Source of the DNA: Flavobacterium sp.
GTDB lineage: Bacteria; Bacteroidota; Bacteroidia; Flavobacteriales; Flavobacteriaceae
Direction of reading: 5' to 3'
Assembly: GCA_018401995.1 (NCBI GenBank)
Contig: JAGYJR010000019.1
Span: 1-35,610, forward strand
Length of the DNA: 35,610 bases
Shown: positions 15,890 through 25,763 of the stretch, in pieces
Layout: each line of letters begins with the position of its first letter
How positions within the stretch are numbered: the first letter of the stretch is position 1
Program-made: the position numbers and the translations under genes
The notes under the pieces: generated by a model
Database searches by the model: none
What the model saw: only the letters and a program-made list of their open reading frames with translations
What the model was told of the DNA's origin: nothing

Positions 15890-16624
15890 ATGTTCGAGAG
15901 AATTAGTTGGCTTTTTTTACTCTTGTCTTTAGTCGCTGAAGTTATTGGAACCATTGGTGGTTTTGGTTCTTCCGTATTTTTTGTTCCTATTGCTAGTTTT
16001 TTCTTTACTTTTCAATCGGTTCTCGGATTAACGGCGATTTTCCATTTGTCGAGTAATTTGAGTAAAATTGCTTTGTTCAGAAAAGGTTTGGATAAAAAAC
16101 TCTTGCTTCAAATTGGTGTTCCATCAGTGATTTTTGTAATTATTGGTGGCATACTTTCCAATTATTTGGATTCTTTTTTCTTAGAAATAGCTTTGGGAAT
16201 TTTTCTTATTTTTTTCAGTTTGTTGTTCTTGATTAAAAAGAATTTGGTGGTCAAACCCGAACTAAAACAATCTTTAATTGGTGGTTCACTTTCCGGTTTT
16301 ACAGCTGGACTTCTTGGAACTGGTGGTGCTATTAGAGGAATTACGATGGCGGCTTTTAATTTGGAAAAAAGTGTTTTTATCGCTACTTCTGCTGCTATCG
16401 ATTTTTTTATCGACTTTACACGAACTATTGTTTATTTCCAAAGTGGTTACATTGGAAAAAATGAATTGCTTTATGTTCCGTTTTTGTTTGTAATTGGGTT
16501 AATTGGAACTTACATTGGAAAAAGAATTTTGAAATATGTTCCACAAGATCGTTTCAAACAATTGTCATTGGTATTAATACTTTTGATTGGAATTGTGATG
16601 TTAGTTCAAGTTGGGCTGAAATAA
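15890..16624 (+). CDS. TSUP-family (TauE/SafE) membrane transporter
   Basis: The 244-residue protein is almost entirely hydrophobic with about 7-8 membrane segments. Two internally related halves start with GTIGGFGSSVFFVPIASFFF (about residues 20-39) and GFTAGLLGTGGAIRGITMAA (about 136-155). The GxGG.. start of each half is the hallmark of TauE/SafE permeases, which move sulfite, organosulfonates or related anions. The substrate cannot be assigned. The gene stands alone between two terminators. Confidence 0.85.
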   Translation: MFERISWLFLLLSLVAEVIGTIGGFGSSVFFVPIASFFFTFQSVLGLTAIFHLSSNLSKIALFRKGLDKKLLLQIGVPSVIFVIIGGILSNYLDSFFLEIALGIFLIFFSLLFLIKKNLVVKPELKQSLIGGSLSGFTAGLLGTGGAIRGITMAAFNLEKSVFIATSAAIDFFIDFTRTIVYFQSGYIGKNELLYVPFLFVIGLIGTYIGKRILKYVPQDRFKQLSLVLILLIGIVMLVQVGLK

Positions 16625-16634
16625 ATCCATAAAA

Positions 16635-16660
16635 AAAGCTCCGAGTTTCCTCGAAGCTTT
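16635..16660. terminator. Convergent terminator between TSUP gene and tRNA-His
   Basis: AAAGCTCCGAG (16635-16645) pairs with CTCGAAGCTTT (16650-16660) with one mismatch, over a TTTC loop. The seven A bases before it become a T-run on the minus strand, so it best serves the tRNA. For the plus strand the tail is TAAAATAAAA, a weaker T-tract. Confidence 0.75.
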
Positions 16661-16671
16661 AAAATAAAAAG

Positions 16672-16746
<75 letters not shown>

Positions 16747-16820
16747 ATTTGTTTTGCGAGTGCAAATATAGTGCAATTCTAAACTTTTACAAACATTTTT
16801 TATAAAAATTTACAGCAATT

Positions 16821-17537
16821 TTATTTCAAATCACTTAAACTATTGACTGCCAAATATCTTTCTACTGTAAAACCTTCAGCGTACTCCACTCCTACTAATC
16901 TTCCAAGGTCTTGCGCACGGTATTTGATGCTATCTAAAAAGTTTTTGGAAGCAATTGGTGTCACAGGCTCATTGGATTTTGGATCATAAAATTGCGAACT
17001 ATAAGCCAAAACCGAATTCATTTTGGTTTCCATAAAATCAGAAATATCCACAACAAAATCAGGTTCTATATTTTTCCATTGAATGTAATGATACACTACT
17101 TTTGGTCGCCAAGCTTCTTGAACTTCTCCATTCAGTTCCGTTTTGATTTGACGTAAACCCGATAAAAAACAAGCATCGCTTACCAATTTACTCCCTTTTC
17201 CGTGATCAATATGACGGTCATCAATAGCATTGCACAAAACAATTTCAGGTTGGTATTTGCGAATCATTTGAATGATTTTCATTTGATGCGCTTCGTCATT
17301 TACAAAAAAACCATCGCGCATGTCTAAGTTCTCACGAACCGAAACACCCAAAATTTCAGAAGCTTTAGCCGATTCCAAATTACGAGTTTCCACCGAGCCA
17401 CGAGTGCCTAATTCGCCACGAGTTAAATCGATGATTCCGACTTTCTTTCCTAAATTCACTTCTTTGGCAATCGTTCCGCTACAACCTAATTCCACATCAT
17501 CAGGATGCGCTCCAAAAGCTAGTATGTCTAATTTCAT
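16821..17537 (-). CDS. bshB1: Bacillithiol biosynthesis deacetylase
   Basis: BshB1 removes the acetyl group from GlcNAc-malate to give GlcN-malate in bacillithiol synthesis. The 238-residue LmbE-like protein starts MKLDILAFGAHPDDVELGCS; AHPDDVE is the zinc/catalytic motif at residues 9-15. DDRHIDHGKG in the middle supplies the second metal-binding histidine pair. LTRGELGTRGS, ANMR-like NLDMRDGFF and a C-terminal RAQDLGRLVGVEYAEGF segment are typical of BshB1. The gene follows menF in the same direction after 30 bp of GTTTA-rich repeat. Confidence 0.9.
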   Translation of the reverse strand: MKLDILAFGAHPDDVELGCSGTIAKEVNLGKKVGIIDLTRGELGTRGSVETRNLESAKASEILGVSVRENLDMRDGFFVNDEAHQMKIIQMIRKYQPEIVLCNAIDDRHIDHGKGSKLVSDACFLSGLRQIKTELNGEVQEAWRPKVVYHYIQWKNIEPDFVVDISDFMETKMNSVLAYSSQFYDPKSNEPVTPIASKNFLDSIKYRAQDLGRLVGVEYAEGFTVERYLAVNSLSDLK

Positions 17538-17567
17538 TTTCAGTTTATAAGTTTATTGTTTAAGAGT

Positions 17568-18605
17568 TTAAAAGGTTTTGGAAACTAAAATATTCCTCAT
17601 GGTCATTGATTTGTTTTCCGTTTCAATGAACTCTTTCTCTGGAATACTGTCTTTGGTAATACCGCAGCCTACATAAATAGTTGTTGTATTCTTTTCAACT
17701 TCCAAACAGCGTAAATTTACAAATAAATCAGTTTGATTGTTCATTTGGTATTCACCCAAAAATCCAGTGTAATATTTTCTGTCATACCCTTCATTTTTGG
17801 AAATAAAATCAATAGCATTTTCCTTTGGTAAACCACAAACAGCCGGAGTTGGATGCAAACTATCAATCAATTCCAATGCTGAAAAATCACTCGTAAGTTC
17901 ACCAGAAATTAACGATTGTAAATGTGCTAAATTTCCAGCTTTAATCGTTTGAGCTTCAGTAAAGGTAACCGATTTTGATTTATCTTTTACTTTAGCTAAA
18001 ATATAATTGGTTACAAATTGTTGTTCTTCGATTTCTTTGGTTTCCCAAACTAAATTTTGATTATACAATTGCGTTCCTGCCAAAGCCATAGTTTCATAAC
18101 GATTATCCTTAATTTTTACCAATTGCTCTGGAGTTGCTCCCAACCAAATACCTACTTTCGGATGATAAAACAAATAGCGAAATGCCGATGGATAAGAAGC
18201 AATTAAATTCTGAAATGTTTCTGTAATAGTAATTTCTTTGGGAATTTCTATCTTTCTAGAAAGTACCACTTTTTCGAAATTTCCATTGGTAATTGCTTGA
18301 ATTCCATCGGATACCAATTGTTCAAAAGCTTCTTTTTGATGGGTTACCAAAAAATCCGTTTTAGTAGATTGGTTTACTTTAATTTCTTCCAAAAAACCTT
18401 GCGTTAAAACAGCTTCATCTATTGAAATTACAACCTTCAAACCAGCATTAAACGGCGCAAAAACAAAACCCGATTGTCCCGAAAACGGAATAACTTCATC
18501 GTTGTTTTGTTGTAGTAAATTCCAACGGTTTTCATTGGGTTTTATATAACAAACAAACGGTGTTTTTTTAGCTAACAGCGTATATATTTCTTCGAAAATT
18601 GGCAT
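17568..18605 (-). CDS. menF: Isochorismate synthase (menaquinone pathway)
   Basis: This enzyme isomerises chorismate to isochorismate, the entry to menaquinone. The 345-residue chorismate-binding protein contains VVLSRK, FLYHP-like LFYHPKVGIWLGATPEQL, LAGTQ, LHPTPAVCGLPKENA, GFLGEY and VGCGITKDSIPEKEFIETENK. The LHPTPAVCG and GFLGEY motifs separate isochorismate synthases from TrpE/PabB. Bacteroidota use menaquinone, and no siderophore genes are adjacent, so MenF is preferred to EntC. The start ATG overlaps the stop of the thioesterase gene by one base (TAATG on the minus strand), implying coupled translation. Confidence 0.9.
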   Translation of the reverse strand: MPIFEEIYTLLAKKTPFVCYIKPNENRWNLLQQNNDEVIPFSGQSGFVFAPFNAGLKVVISIDEAVLTQGFLEEIKVNQSTKTDFLVTHQKEAFEQLVSDGIQAITNGNFEKVVLSRKIEIPKEITITETFQNLIASYPSAFRYLFYHPKVGIWLGATPEQLVKIKDNRYETMALAGTQLYNQNLVWETKEIEEQQFVTNYILAKVKDKSKSVTFTEAQTIKAGNLAHLQSLISGELTSDFSALELIDSLHPTPAVCGLPKENAIDFISKNEGYDRKYYTGFLGEYQMNNQTDLFVNLRCLEVEKNTTTIYVGCGITKDSIPEKEFIETENKSMTMRNILVSKTF

Positions 18606-19027
18606 TATTTTTTTCTTGGTAAAACCATATTGGTTAACTTACATAACGAAATCAAAGCACCTTCTTCATCGGTAATTTTAATTTCCCACAAATGAATACT
18701 TCTACCTTTGTGAATAATTCTGGCAGTACCATAAACCATTCCTTCTCGTTTGCTTTTTAAGTGATTGGCACTAATCTCGATTCCTCTAACTTCTTCTTCA
18801 TCCGTATTGACAAACATAGCTGAAGCAGCACTACCAACACTTTCTGCCAAAGCTACCGAAGCACCACCATGAAGTAATCCCATAGGTTGGTGAACGCGAG
18901 GATTTACAGGCATTTTTGCTTGTAACATTCCTTCTGCAGCATCTGTAAATTCTATTTCCAAAGTTTCCATTAAAGTGTTTTTACTGAACTGCTTACACAT
19001 TTCCAAAACACGAACCCTATCGAACAT
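18605..19027 (-). CDS. PaaI-type hotdog thioesterase (possible DHNA-CoA thioesterase)
   Basis: The 140-residue hotdog-fold protein carries PMGLLHGGASVALAESVGSA at about residues 48-67; HGG...AE is the PaaI/YdiI active-site pattern. The tail has ISANHLKSKREGMVYGTARI and HKGRSIHLWEI. The gene overlaps menF by one base, so the inferred role is hydrolysis of DHNA-CoA in menaquinone synthesis, the step done by YdiI/MenI elsewhere. This is context-based; PaaI relatives act on other aryl-CoA esters. A CAAAAATA on the plus strand at 19043-19050 gives a minus-strand TAttTTTG, a possible -7 element. Confidence 0.8.
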   Translation of the reverse strand: MFDRVRVLEMCKQFSKNTLMETLEIEFTDAAEGMLQAKMPVNPRVHQPMGLLHGGASVALAESVGSAASAMFVNTDEEEVRGIEISANHLKSKREGMVYGTARIIHKGRSIHLWEIKITDEEGALISLCKLTNMVLPRKK

Positions 19028-19142
19028 AATCTATATTTTTTACAAAAATACAAATTTCAAATGGGTAAATTATCATAAGAAAACGCTAATAATTACGTTT
19101 TACAATTGGAAAAAATACTTACATTTACACAAATTTGCATTC

Positions 19143-20651
19143 ATGAAGACTTACTTTTATATAATCATTGGTTTATTCTTGACACTAACATCTTGTAGAG
19201 AAGATTTTGAATTTCAACCTAGCAATGGTAATTTGGGTTTCTCTAGAGATACGATTTATTTAGATACTGTTTTTACAGATATTGGTTCAAGTACTTATAC
19301 CTTAAAAGTATACAACAGAAGTGATAAAAACATATCAATTCCATCTATTCGGTTAGGAAATGGAGCTAATTCCAAATACCAATTAATGGTAGATGGAATG
19401 CCAGGAAAAGAATTTTTGAATGTAGAAATGTTAGCCAAAGACAGCATGTTTATTTTTGTATCAGTAAATGCCGATGTAGCTAGTGCCAACCCAACTGATT
19501 TTTTATACACAGATCAAATATTATTTGGCGTTGGTACCAATTTTCAAAAAGTGGAATTGGTTACTTTAATACAAGATGCTTATTTTTTATATCCACAACG
19601 TTTTGTTGATGGAACAACAGAAACATTACCTATTGGTGACAATGAAATTTATGGGTTTTTCTTAGATGATAATGATCCAGTAAATGGGAACGAACTCCAA
19701 TGGAACAACTCGAAACCTTATGTAGTTTATGGTTATGCGGCTATTCCAGCGAATCAAACCTTAACCGTTGATGCTGGAGCAAAAATTCACTTTCATGCCG
19801 AATCAGGACTAATTGTTGCGAATAACGCTTCTTTACAAGTAAATGGTACCATTGCTGACCAAGTAATTTTTGAAGGTGATCGTCTAGAACCTGGATTTTC
19901 AGACACGCCCGGACAATGGGGAACCATTTGGTTCACTCAAGGAAGTACAAATAATATACTTTCCAACTTAACCGTAAAAAATGCCACCGTTGGAATGCTT
20001 GTAACAGGTAATGATGGAACTGCAAATCCTACCTTAACTTTGAATAATGTTCAAGTTTACAATTGTTCCAACGTGGGGATTTTGGCAAGAACAGGAAAAA
20101 TTACAGGACAAAATGTAGTGATTAACAATTGTGGCGAGACTGCATTTGCAGGAACTTTTGGTGGTGCTTATGATTTTACCCATTGTACTTTTGCTAATTA
20201 TTGGCCAAGACCAAACCAAACTTGCGTTGTTTTAAGTGACGACTCAATAAACAATGTTCCAACACCTTTAGAAAATGCCAATTTCAAAAACTGTATTATT
20301 TACGGCTCAAGTAATTTAGGAATTTCATTGAAAAAAGAAGGAACAACATTCAATTATTCTTTTGAAAATTGTTTGATTAAATTTGCTGATTTTAATAATC
20401 AATTCCAAAATAATCCTCTATACCAATTTACCTCGAGTGCTAATTACACCAATTGTTTAATTGCAACCAACTCAACAGTGAACCGACCAGAATTTAAAAA
20501 TCCAGCAAATAATGAATTGCAAATTGGAGAGAATTCTGTAGCAAGAGGAACAGCAAATTTCACTTTTTCAAGTGGTACATTTGATATTTTGAATCTCGCA
20601 AGAACCAATCCGTCTGATATAGGCGCTTACAATTGGGCAACTTTTGATTAA
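19143..20651 (+). CDS. Lipoprotein with predicted right-handed beta-helix
   Basis: The ATG at 19143 gives 502 residues with a lipoprotein signal MKTYFYIIIGLFLTLTSC; Cys18 would be acylated. An upstream in-frame extension to 18975 is rejected because it destroys the signal. The first 150 residues form an Ig-like domain (YLDTVFTDIGSSTYTLKVYN). From about residue 195 there are short strands separated by Asn/Gly turns (VDAGAKIHFHAESGLIV, NLTVKNATVG, LNNVQVYNCSNVGIL, NFKNCIIYGSSNLG), the pattern of parallel beta-helix repeats. The end SDIGAYNW is typical of such proteins. It is probably on the cell surface; no ligand is known. The start codon is on the opposite strand from the menF unit. Confidence 0.8.
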   Translation: MKTYFYIIIGLFLTLTSCREDFEFQPSNGNLGFSRDTIYLDTVFTDIGSSTYTLKVYNRSDKNISIPSIRLGNGANSKYQLMVDGMPGKEFLNVEMLAKDSMFIFVSVNADVASANPTDFLYTDQILFGVGTNFQKVELVTLIQDAYFLYPQRFVDGTTETLPIGDNEIYGFFLDDNDPVNGNELQWNNSKPYVVYGYAAIPANQTLTVDAGAKIHFHAESGLIVANNASLQVNGTIADQVIFEGDRLEPGFSDTPGQWGTIWFTQGSTNNILSNLTVKNATVGMLVTGNDGTANPTLTLNNVQVYNCSNVGILARTGKITGQNVVINNCGETAFAGTFGGAYDFTHCTFANYWPRPNQTCVVLSDDSINNVPTPLENANFKNCIIYGSSNLGISLKKEGTTFNYSFENCLIKFADFNNQFQNNPLYQFTSSANYTNCLIATNSTVNRPEFKNPANNELQIGENSVARGTANFTFSSGTFDILNLARTNPSDIGAYNWATFD

Positions 20652-20662
20652 TTAAATATAAT

Positions 20663-20693
20663 TTTGATTGTTCTTTTTTTTAGAATAAATTTG
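20663..20693 (+). promoter_or_regulatory. purL promoter
   Basis: TTTG (20663-20666) and TAAATTTG (20686-20693) match the Bacteroidota -33 and -7 boxes exactly, with a 19-bp spacer. Predicted transcription start is near 20699, leaving a leader of about 25 nt before the purL ATG. Confidence 0.75.
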
Positions 20694-20723
20694 CAACTTA
20701 AACAACACAAACAACTACATACA

Positions 20724-23700
20724 ATGATTCATTTCTTCGGAAACCAATCCAACACGGTTTTTGCGGTTCAAACGCAAAACGAGATTTCATCAGAAGACAT
20801 CAACAAATTAAATTGGCTTTTTGGCAACGCACATAAAATAGAAAAATCCGTATTGTCGGATTTTTTTGTTGGACCTCGTGCCGCTATGGTAACACCATGG
20901 AGTACAAATGCTGTAGAAATTACTCAAAATATGGGGATTTCAGGCATCATTCGTATTGAGGAATTTGAAAAAGTAACTCCCGATTTTACTGATTTTGATC
21001 CAATGCTTTCGCAAAAGTATTCGGAATTAAATCAAGAAATTTACACGATTAATATCCAACCAGAACCAATATTAGATATCGAGGATATTGACGCATATAA
21101 CAAATCAGAAGGTTTGGCTTTAAGTCCGGAAGAAGTGGATTATTTGAATAATCTTTCTACGAAATTAGGTAGAAAATTAACCGATTCTGAAATTTTTGCT
21201 TTCTCACAAGCGAATTCAGAACACTGTCGTCACAAAATTTTCAACGGAACATTTGTGATTGATGGCGAAGAAAAACCAACTTCTTTGTTCAAATTAATCA
21301 AGAAAACTTCGGAAACCAATCCAAACGATATTGTTTCTGCCTACAAAGATAACGTGGCTTTTGTAAAAGGTCCAAAAGTAACACAATTCGCTCCAAAAAG
21401 CGCTGACAAACCAGATTTCTACCAAGAAAAGGAATTTGATTCAGTTCTATCATTAAAAGCAGAAACACATAATTTCCCAACAACTGTAGAACCATTCAAC
21501 GGGGCTGCAACGGGTTCTGGAGGTGAAATTCGTGACCGTTTAGCAGGTGGACAAGGTTCGTTGCCATTAGCAGGAACTGCGGTTTACATGACTTCTTACT
21601 CACGTTTAGCAGAAGAACGACCATGGGAAAAAGGAATGATTGAAAGACCTTGGTTGTACCAAACTCCTATGGATATTTTGATTAAAGCATCAAACGGAGC
21701 TTCTGATTTTGGAAATAAATTTGGACAACCTTTAATTACAGGTTCTATTTTAACTTTCGAGCACGAAGAAAACAATCGTAAAATTGGGTACGATAAAGTC
21801 ATCATGCAAGCGGGTGGAATTGGATACGGAAAATTAGATCAAGCGATTAAAAAGAAACCACAAGAAGGCGATAAAATCGTTATTTTAGGTGGAGAAAATT
21901 ATAGAATTGGAATGGGCGGAGCTGCAGTTTCTTCAGCAGATACAGGAGCTTTTGGTTCAGGAATCGAATTAAATGCAATCCAACGTTCCAATCCAGAAAT
22001 GCAAAAACGTGCGGCTAATGCAATTCGTGGTTTGGTAGAAAGTGATAACAATCCAATTGTTTCGATTCACGATCATGGAGCTGGTGGACATTTGAACTGT
22101 CTTTCAGAATTGGTAGAAGAAACTGGTGGTTTAATCGATTTAGATAAATTACCTGTTGGTGACCCAACGCTTTCTGCTAAAGAAATCATCGGGAACGAAT
22201 CACAAGAGCGAATGGGATTGGTAATTGGTGAAAAAGATATCGAAACTTTACAACGAATTGCTGATAGAGAACGTTCGCCAATGTATCAGGTAGGTGATGT
22301 TACCAATGACCATAGATTTACATTTGAATCCAAATCAACTGGTGAAAAACCAATGGATTATGCTTTGGAAGATTTCTTTGGGAGTTCGCCAAAAACTGTT
22401 ATGACCGATAAAACAATTGCTACTAATTATAGCGATTTAGCATATTCAACAGAAGAAATTCCAACTTATTTAAATCAAGTGTTGCAGTTAGAAGCTGTTG
22501 CTTGTAAAGATTGGTTAACCAATAAAGTAGACCGTTGTGTTGGTGGAAGAGTAGCTAAACAACAATGTGTTGGTCCATTACAATTGCCTTTGAATAATGT
22601 TGGTGTAATGGCATTGGATTTCAAAGGAAAAGAGGGAATTGCCACTTCTATTGGGCACTCACCTATTTCGGCTTTAGTTGATCCTGTTGCTGGTTCAAGA
22701 ACTGCAATTGGAGAAGCTTTATCAAATATTGTTTGGGCTCCGTTGAAAGATGGTTTGCAATCTGTTTCATTATCTGCCAACTGGATGTGGGCTTGTAAAA
22801 ATGAAGGTGAAGACGCTCGATTATATGAAGCGGTAAAAGGATGTTCGGATTTTGCTATTGAATTGGGAATCAATATTCCAACAGGAAAAGATTCGCTTTC
22901 GATGAAACAAAAATATCCAAACGATGAAGTAATTGCTCCTGGAACGGTCATTATTTCAGCTGCTGGAAATTGTTCCAATATTACTAAGGTTGTTGAACCT
23001 GTTTTACAACGAAATGGCGGCAATATTTACTATTTGAATTTGTCACAAGATAGTTTCAAATTAGGTGGAAGTTCGTTCGCTCAGGTTTTGAATAAAATAG
23101 GGAATGATGTTCCAACGATTCAAAATTCAGAATTCTTCAAGAAAGCCTTCAATTTATTACAAGATTTAATAAAAGATAGAAAAATCAAAGCGGGACACGA
23201 CATTGGAAGTGGTGGATTAATCACGACTTTATTAGAAATGTGTTTTGCTGATACCAAATTAGGCGCTTTTATCGATTTGACTTCTTTGGGAGAAAAAGAT
23301 ACTGTTAAAGCGTTATTTAATGAAAACATCGCAGTAGTTTTCCAAGCGGATGAAGCTGTAGAAAAAGAATTTGCTGCACAAAATATTGAATTGTTCAAAG
23401 TTGGTTCCGTAGTTGAAGGCGATATCTTTACCGTTATTAATCATGAAGATAGTTTCACTTTTAATCCAGCGACGTTAAGAGATACTTGGTTTGAAACTTC
23501 GTTCTTATTAGATTCCAAACAATCTAAAAACGGAATGGCGCAAGAACGTTACAACAATTACAAAAATCAGCCTTTACAATTCACATTCCCAGCACATTTT
23601 GATGGTAAGTTACCTGTGATTGATGTTTCAAAACCAAAACCAAAAGCAGCTATCATTCGAGAGAAAGGAAGTAATTCGGAACGTGAAATGGCAAATGCTA

Positions 23701-24389
23701 TGTTCTTAGCAGGATTTGATGTAAAAGACGTTCACATGACCGATTTAATTTCGGGAAGAGAAACATTGGAAGATATTCAATTCATTGGAGCTGTTGGAGG
23801 ATTTTCGAATTCGGATGTTCTAGGTTCGGCTAAAGGTTGGGCTGGAGCATTTATATACAACGAAAAAGCCAATACGGCTTTGAAAAATTTCTTTAAACGT
23901 GAAGACACGCTTTCCGTTGGAATTTGTAATGGATGTCAATTGTTAATGGAATTGAAATTAATCAATCCAGAACATGATGTTCACGGAAAAATGCAACATA
24001 ATACTTCGAATAAACACGAAAGTGGTTTTACTTCGGTAAAGGTTCAGAAGAATAATTCGGTGATGTTATCTACTTTGGAAGGAACAACTTTAGGCGTTTG
24101 GATTTCTCACGGAGAAGGAAAATTCAAATTACCTTATTCAGAAGATAAATATAATATTGTAGCCAAGTATGCTTACGAAGGTTATCCAGCCAATCCAAAT
24201 GGTTCTGATTTCAACACCGCTATGATGTGTGATACGACTGGAAGACATTTAGTAATGATGCCACATATTGAGCGTTCTACTTTCCCTTGGAACTGGGCTC
24301 ATTATCCTGAACGTGGACAAAAAGATGAAGTTTCTCCTTGGTTAGAAGCTTTTGTAAATGCCAGAAAATGGATTGAAAATAAAAAATAA
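20724..24389 (+). CDS. purL: Phosphoribosylformylglycinamidine synthase (long form)
   Basis: PurL converts FGAR plus glutamine and ATP to FGAM in purine synthesis. At 1221 residues this is the large single-chain form combining synthetase and glutaminase. ATP-grasp-like motifs in order are [40 protein letters not shown] (shown as [12 protein letters not shown]), [24 protein letters not shown] and [10 protein letters not shown]. The C-terminal class I glutaminase has Cys1068 in GICNGCQLL, then His1181 and Glu1183 in PHIERS. The ATG at 20724 lies 30 bp past a perfect promoter; an earlier in-frame ATG at 20664 sits inside that promoter and is rejected. Confidence 0.95.
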   Translation: MIHFFGNQSNTVFAVQTQNEISSEDINKLNWLFGNAHKIEKSVLSDFFVGPRAAMVTPWSTNAVEITQNMGISGIIRIEEFEKVTPDFTDFDPMLSQKYSELNQEIYTINIQPEPILDIEDIDAYNKSEGLALSPEEVDYLNNLSTKLGRKLTDSEIFAFSQANSEHCRHKIFNGTFVIDGEEKPTSLFKLIKKTSETNPNDIVSAYKDNVAFVKGPKVTQFAPKSADKPDFYQEKEFDSVLSLKAETHNFPTTVEPFNGAATGSGGEIRDRLAGGQGSLPLAGTAVYMTSYSRLAEERPWEKGMIERPWLYQTPMDILIKASNGASDFGNKFGQPLITGSILTFEHEENNRKIGYDKVIMQAGGIGYGKLDQAIKKKPQEGDKIVILGGENYRIGMGGAAVSSADTGAFGSGIELNAIQRSNPEMQKRAANAIRGLVESDNNPIVSIHDHGAGGHLNCLSELVEETGGLIDLDKLPVGDPTLSAKEIIGNESQERMGLVIGEKDIETLQRIADRERSPMYQVGDVTNDHRFTFESKSTGEKPMDYALEDFFGSSPKTVMTDKTIATNYSDLAYSTEEIPTYLNQVLQLEAVACKDWLTNKVDRCVGGRVAKQQCVGPLQLPLNNVGVMALDFKGKEGIATSIGHSPISALVDPVAGSRTAIGEALSNIVWAPLKDGLQSVSLSANWMWACKNEGEDARLYEAVKGCSDFAIELGINIPTGKDSLSMKQKYPNDEVIAPGTVIISAAGNCSNITKVVEPVLQRNGGNIYYLNLSQDSFKLGGSSFAQVLNKIGNDVPTIQNSEFFKKAFNLLQDLIKDRKIKAGHDIGSGGLITTLLEMCFADTKLGAFIDLTSLGEKDTVKALFNENIAVVFQADEAVEKEFAAQNIELFKVGSVVEGDIFTVINHEDSFTFNPATLRDTWFETSFLLDSKQSKNGMAQERYNNYKNQPLQFTFPAHFDGKLPVIDVSKPKPKAAIIREKGSNSEREMANAMFLAGFDVKDVHMTDLISGRETLEDIQFIGAVGGFSNSDVLGSAKGWAGAFIYNEKANTALKNFFKREDTLSVGICNGCQLLMELKLINPEHDVHGKMQHNTSNKHESGFTSVKVQKNNSVMLSTLEGTTLGVWISHGEGKFKLPYSEDKYNIVAKYAYEGYPANPNGSDFNTAMMCDTTGRHLVMMPHIERSTFPWNWAHYPERGQKDEVSPWLEAFVNARKWIENKK

Positions 24390-24395
24390 TACAAG

Positions 24396-24427
24396 AAAAG
24401 CTCTCATATTAATGAGAGCTTTTTTTA
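24396..24427 (+). terminator. purL terminator
   Basis: AAAAGCTCTCAT pairs with ATGAGAGCTTTT over an ATTA loop (24396-24423), followed by more Ts. It lies 7 bases after the purL stop. Confidence 0.92.
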
Positions 24428-24456
24428 ATAAAAAAAAACTGCCCGAAGGCAGTTTT
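24428..24456 (-). terminator. Terminator of the minus-strand lipoprotein pair
   Basis: AAAACTGCC (24435-24443) pairs with GGCAGTTTT (24448-24456) around a CGAA tetraloop. The A-run before it becomes a T-run on the minus strand, so it ends transcripts from the genes at 24474-25359. It is back to back with the purL terminator. Confidence 0.85.
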
Positions 24457-24473
24457 CTCAAATTAACCCCAAA

Positions 24474-24899
24474 CTAAAACTTATCTGTTTCTAAAACAAT
24501 ATAACGACTAGGATATTGTGTAGTTACATCGTCTTCTGCGGTGACGAAAATTCTTTTCGGCTTTGATGATGAAACACTTTCAAACTTAACATGCAGTTTT
24601 GAAGTTCCAATAATTTGACCAATATTTAATGGTATTTGATTTTGTTCAGAAGACAACCATACAACATAATACTTTTTTGGTGGCTCTAAACGATCTGGTT
24701 CTGCTAGATATGAAATTTCAAGTTTAATGTTGTAATTGTTGTTCTTGTCTTTCTTAACCGTTACATCCCCCCTAGCAGAGGGTATAATATTTGAATTTTC
24801 AAATTGAATTTTTTTAGAACAAGAGATAAAAATTTGCGATAAGGCAAAAGATAATACTAAAAAAAGTACGAATCTTAATAACGAATAATTTGTTTTCAT
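24474..24899 (-). CDS. Lipoprotein of unknown function
   Basis: The 141-residue protein has a signal anchor ending in the lipobox (FVLFLVLSFALSQIFISC; Cys at about 27). A single domain of about 110 residues follows: it starts SARGDVTVKKDKNNNYNIKL and contains PPKKYYVVWLSSE, then RIFVTAEDDVTTQYPSRYIV. This composition recurs in Bacteroidota lipoproteins often found with stress genes, but I know no function. It is 4 bp from the preceding coiled-coil lipoprotein gene, indicating one operon. It is presumed periplasmic-facing on the outer membrane. Confidence 0.75.
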   Translation of the reverse strand: MKTNYSLLRFVLFLVLSFALSQIFISCSKKIQFENSNIIPSARGDVTVKKDKNNNYNIKLEISYLAEPDRLEPPKKYYVVWLSSEQNQIPLNIGQIIGTSKLHVKFESVSSSKPKRIFVTAEDDVTTQYPSRYIVLETDKF

Positions 24900-24903
24900 A
24901 TGA

Positions 24904-25359
24904 TTATTTTTTTTGGTTACGTTCTGCCATTTGCGATATTGATTTTCCTAATTCGTCTAAGTCATTATTTAATTCTACTTTAAATAAAACCCATCTTTGT
25001 TCTGGACCTAACTCATAGTTTTCAATTTTAAGTTTTAATTCTGCATTTCTGCTTTCTAACTTAATAATTTCAACTTGATCGATGTCTCTCTCAACTTTTG
25101 CCTTAGAACTAATCTTCATTTTTAAGTCTCTTATCAGTTCTTGGTTTTCAACTAATTTCAATTGAATACTTTTTTTGTATGTGTTAAAATTATTGATAGA
25201 GTCATTTTCGGCTTGTTCTAATTCAGTCTTTGCCTCTATTAAATCCTCTTTCGCTTTTTCTAAATTACTTTCTTTTGCACTAGGCGAATTATTACAACTC
25301 GCTACAAAAAAACCAATCAAACTTGTAATTAAAACTATTTTTAAAGTAATTGTTTTCAT
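24904..25359 (-). CDS. Coiled-coil lipoprotein
   Basis: The 151-residue protein starts MKTITLKIVLITSLIGFFVASC, a lipoprotein signal with Cys22. After that it is nearly all helix-forming: KAKEDLIEAKTELEQAEN and KLKIENYELGPEQRWVLFKV show heptads rich in Lys, Glu and Leu, with a strong coiled-coil look from about residue 30 to 120. No enzyme motif is present. It is probably a periplasmic structural or stress-related protein. It is the first gene of a two-gene unit with the lipoprotein above. Confidence 0.75.
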   Translation of the reverse strand: MKTITLKIVLITSLIGFFVASCNNSPSAKESNLEKAKEDLIEAKTELEQAENDSINNFNTYKKSIQLKLVENQELIRDLKMKISSKAKVERDIDQVEIIKLESRNAELKLKIENYELGPEQRWVLFKVELNNDLDELGKSISQMAERNQKK

Positions 25360-25384
25360 CTTTTCTATATTTATTGTTAATTAA

Positions 25385-25417
25385 ACCATGATCTCAATTG
25401 TGAAAAGAAATCATGGT
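25385..25417 (-). terminator. Possible weak terminator after the YtxH gene
   Basis: ACCATGAT (25385-25392) and ATCATGGT (25410-25417) form an 8-bp hairpin 15 bases past the ytxH-like stop on the minus strand. The loop is long (17 nt) and the following minus-strand bases (TTAATTAACAAT) make only a weak T-tract. Confidence 0.35.
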
Positions 25418-25431
25418 CTTATTTTAAAAAT

Positions 25432-25743
25432 TTATTTATTCATTTGATGGTCTGAACCATTATGTAATAACTCATTGGCTTTATCTTTAAAAGAAGTTGC
25501 CGCAGAACTAATTTTACCTTCTATAAGATTACCAAAATCTGATGCTTTGTCTTTTAAATATTGACCATCTTCATTAATTTCACTTTTAATTTTTTTGGCT
25601 GTTTTTTTTACACTGTTAGCAATGTTTTTTCTTGTTTTTTTGCCTTTGTGTGGTGCAAATAAAACCCCAACAGTTGCACCTACTAGAGCGCCAATTAACA
25701 AACTACCTACTACTACTCTTCCCTTATTATTAAAATTTTCCAT
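25432..25743 (-). CDS. YtxH-domain protein
   Basis: The 103-residue protein starts MENFNNKGRVVVGSLLIGAL; the single membrane segment with GALVGATVGVLFAPHKGKKT is the YtxH signature (glycine-rich helix ending APxxGxxxR). A Lys-rich amphipathic tail follows (KKTAKKIKSEINEDGQYLKD). The longer frame beginning at 25797 is rejected because family homology starts at the ATG at 25743. YtxH proteins are linked to general stress in several phyla, with unclear mechanism. The gene follows the barrel gene by 20 bp, probably in one operon. Confidence 0.85.
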   Translation of the reverse strand: MENFNNKGRVVVGSLLIGALVGATVGVLFAPHKGKKTRKNIANSVKKTAKKIKSEINEDGQYLKDKASDFGNLIEGKISSAATSFKDKANELLHNGSDHQMNK

Positions 25744-25763
25744 TTTATTTATATTTTTTAAAA

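Noticed and set aside
18975..19142. Longer N-terminus for the beta-helix lipoprotein
   Set aside because: The extension is Lys/Tyr/Asn-rich non-conserved sequence overlapping the thioesterase start, and would bury the lipoprotein signal that begins at 19143.
20664..20723. Longer N-terminus for PurL
   Set aside because: The upstream ATG lies between the -33 and -7 boxes; family homology starts at 20724.
22475..23023. Antisense gene of 182 residues inside purL
   Set aside because: It is an open frame opposite a strongly conserved coding region, with no recognisable protein features or promoter.
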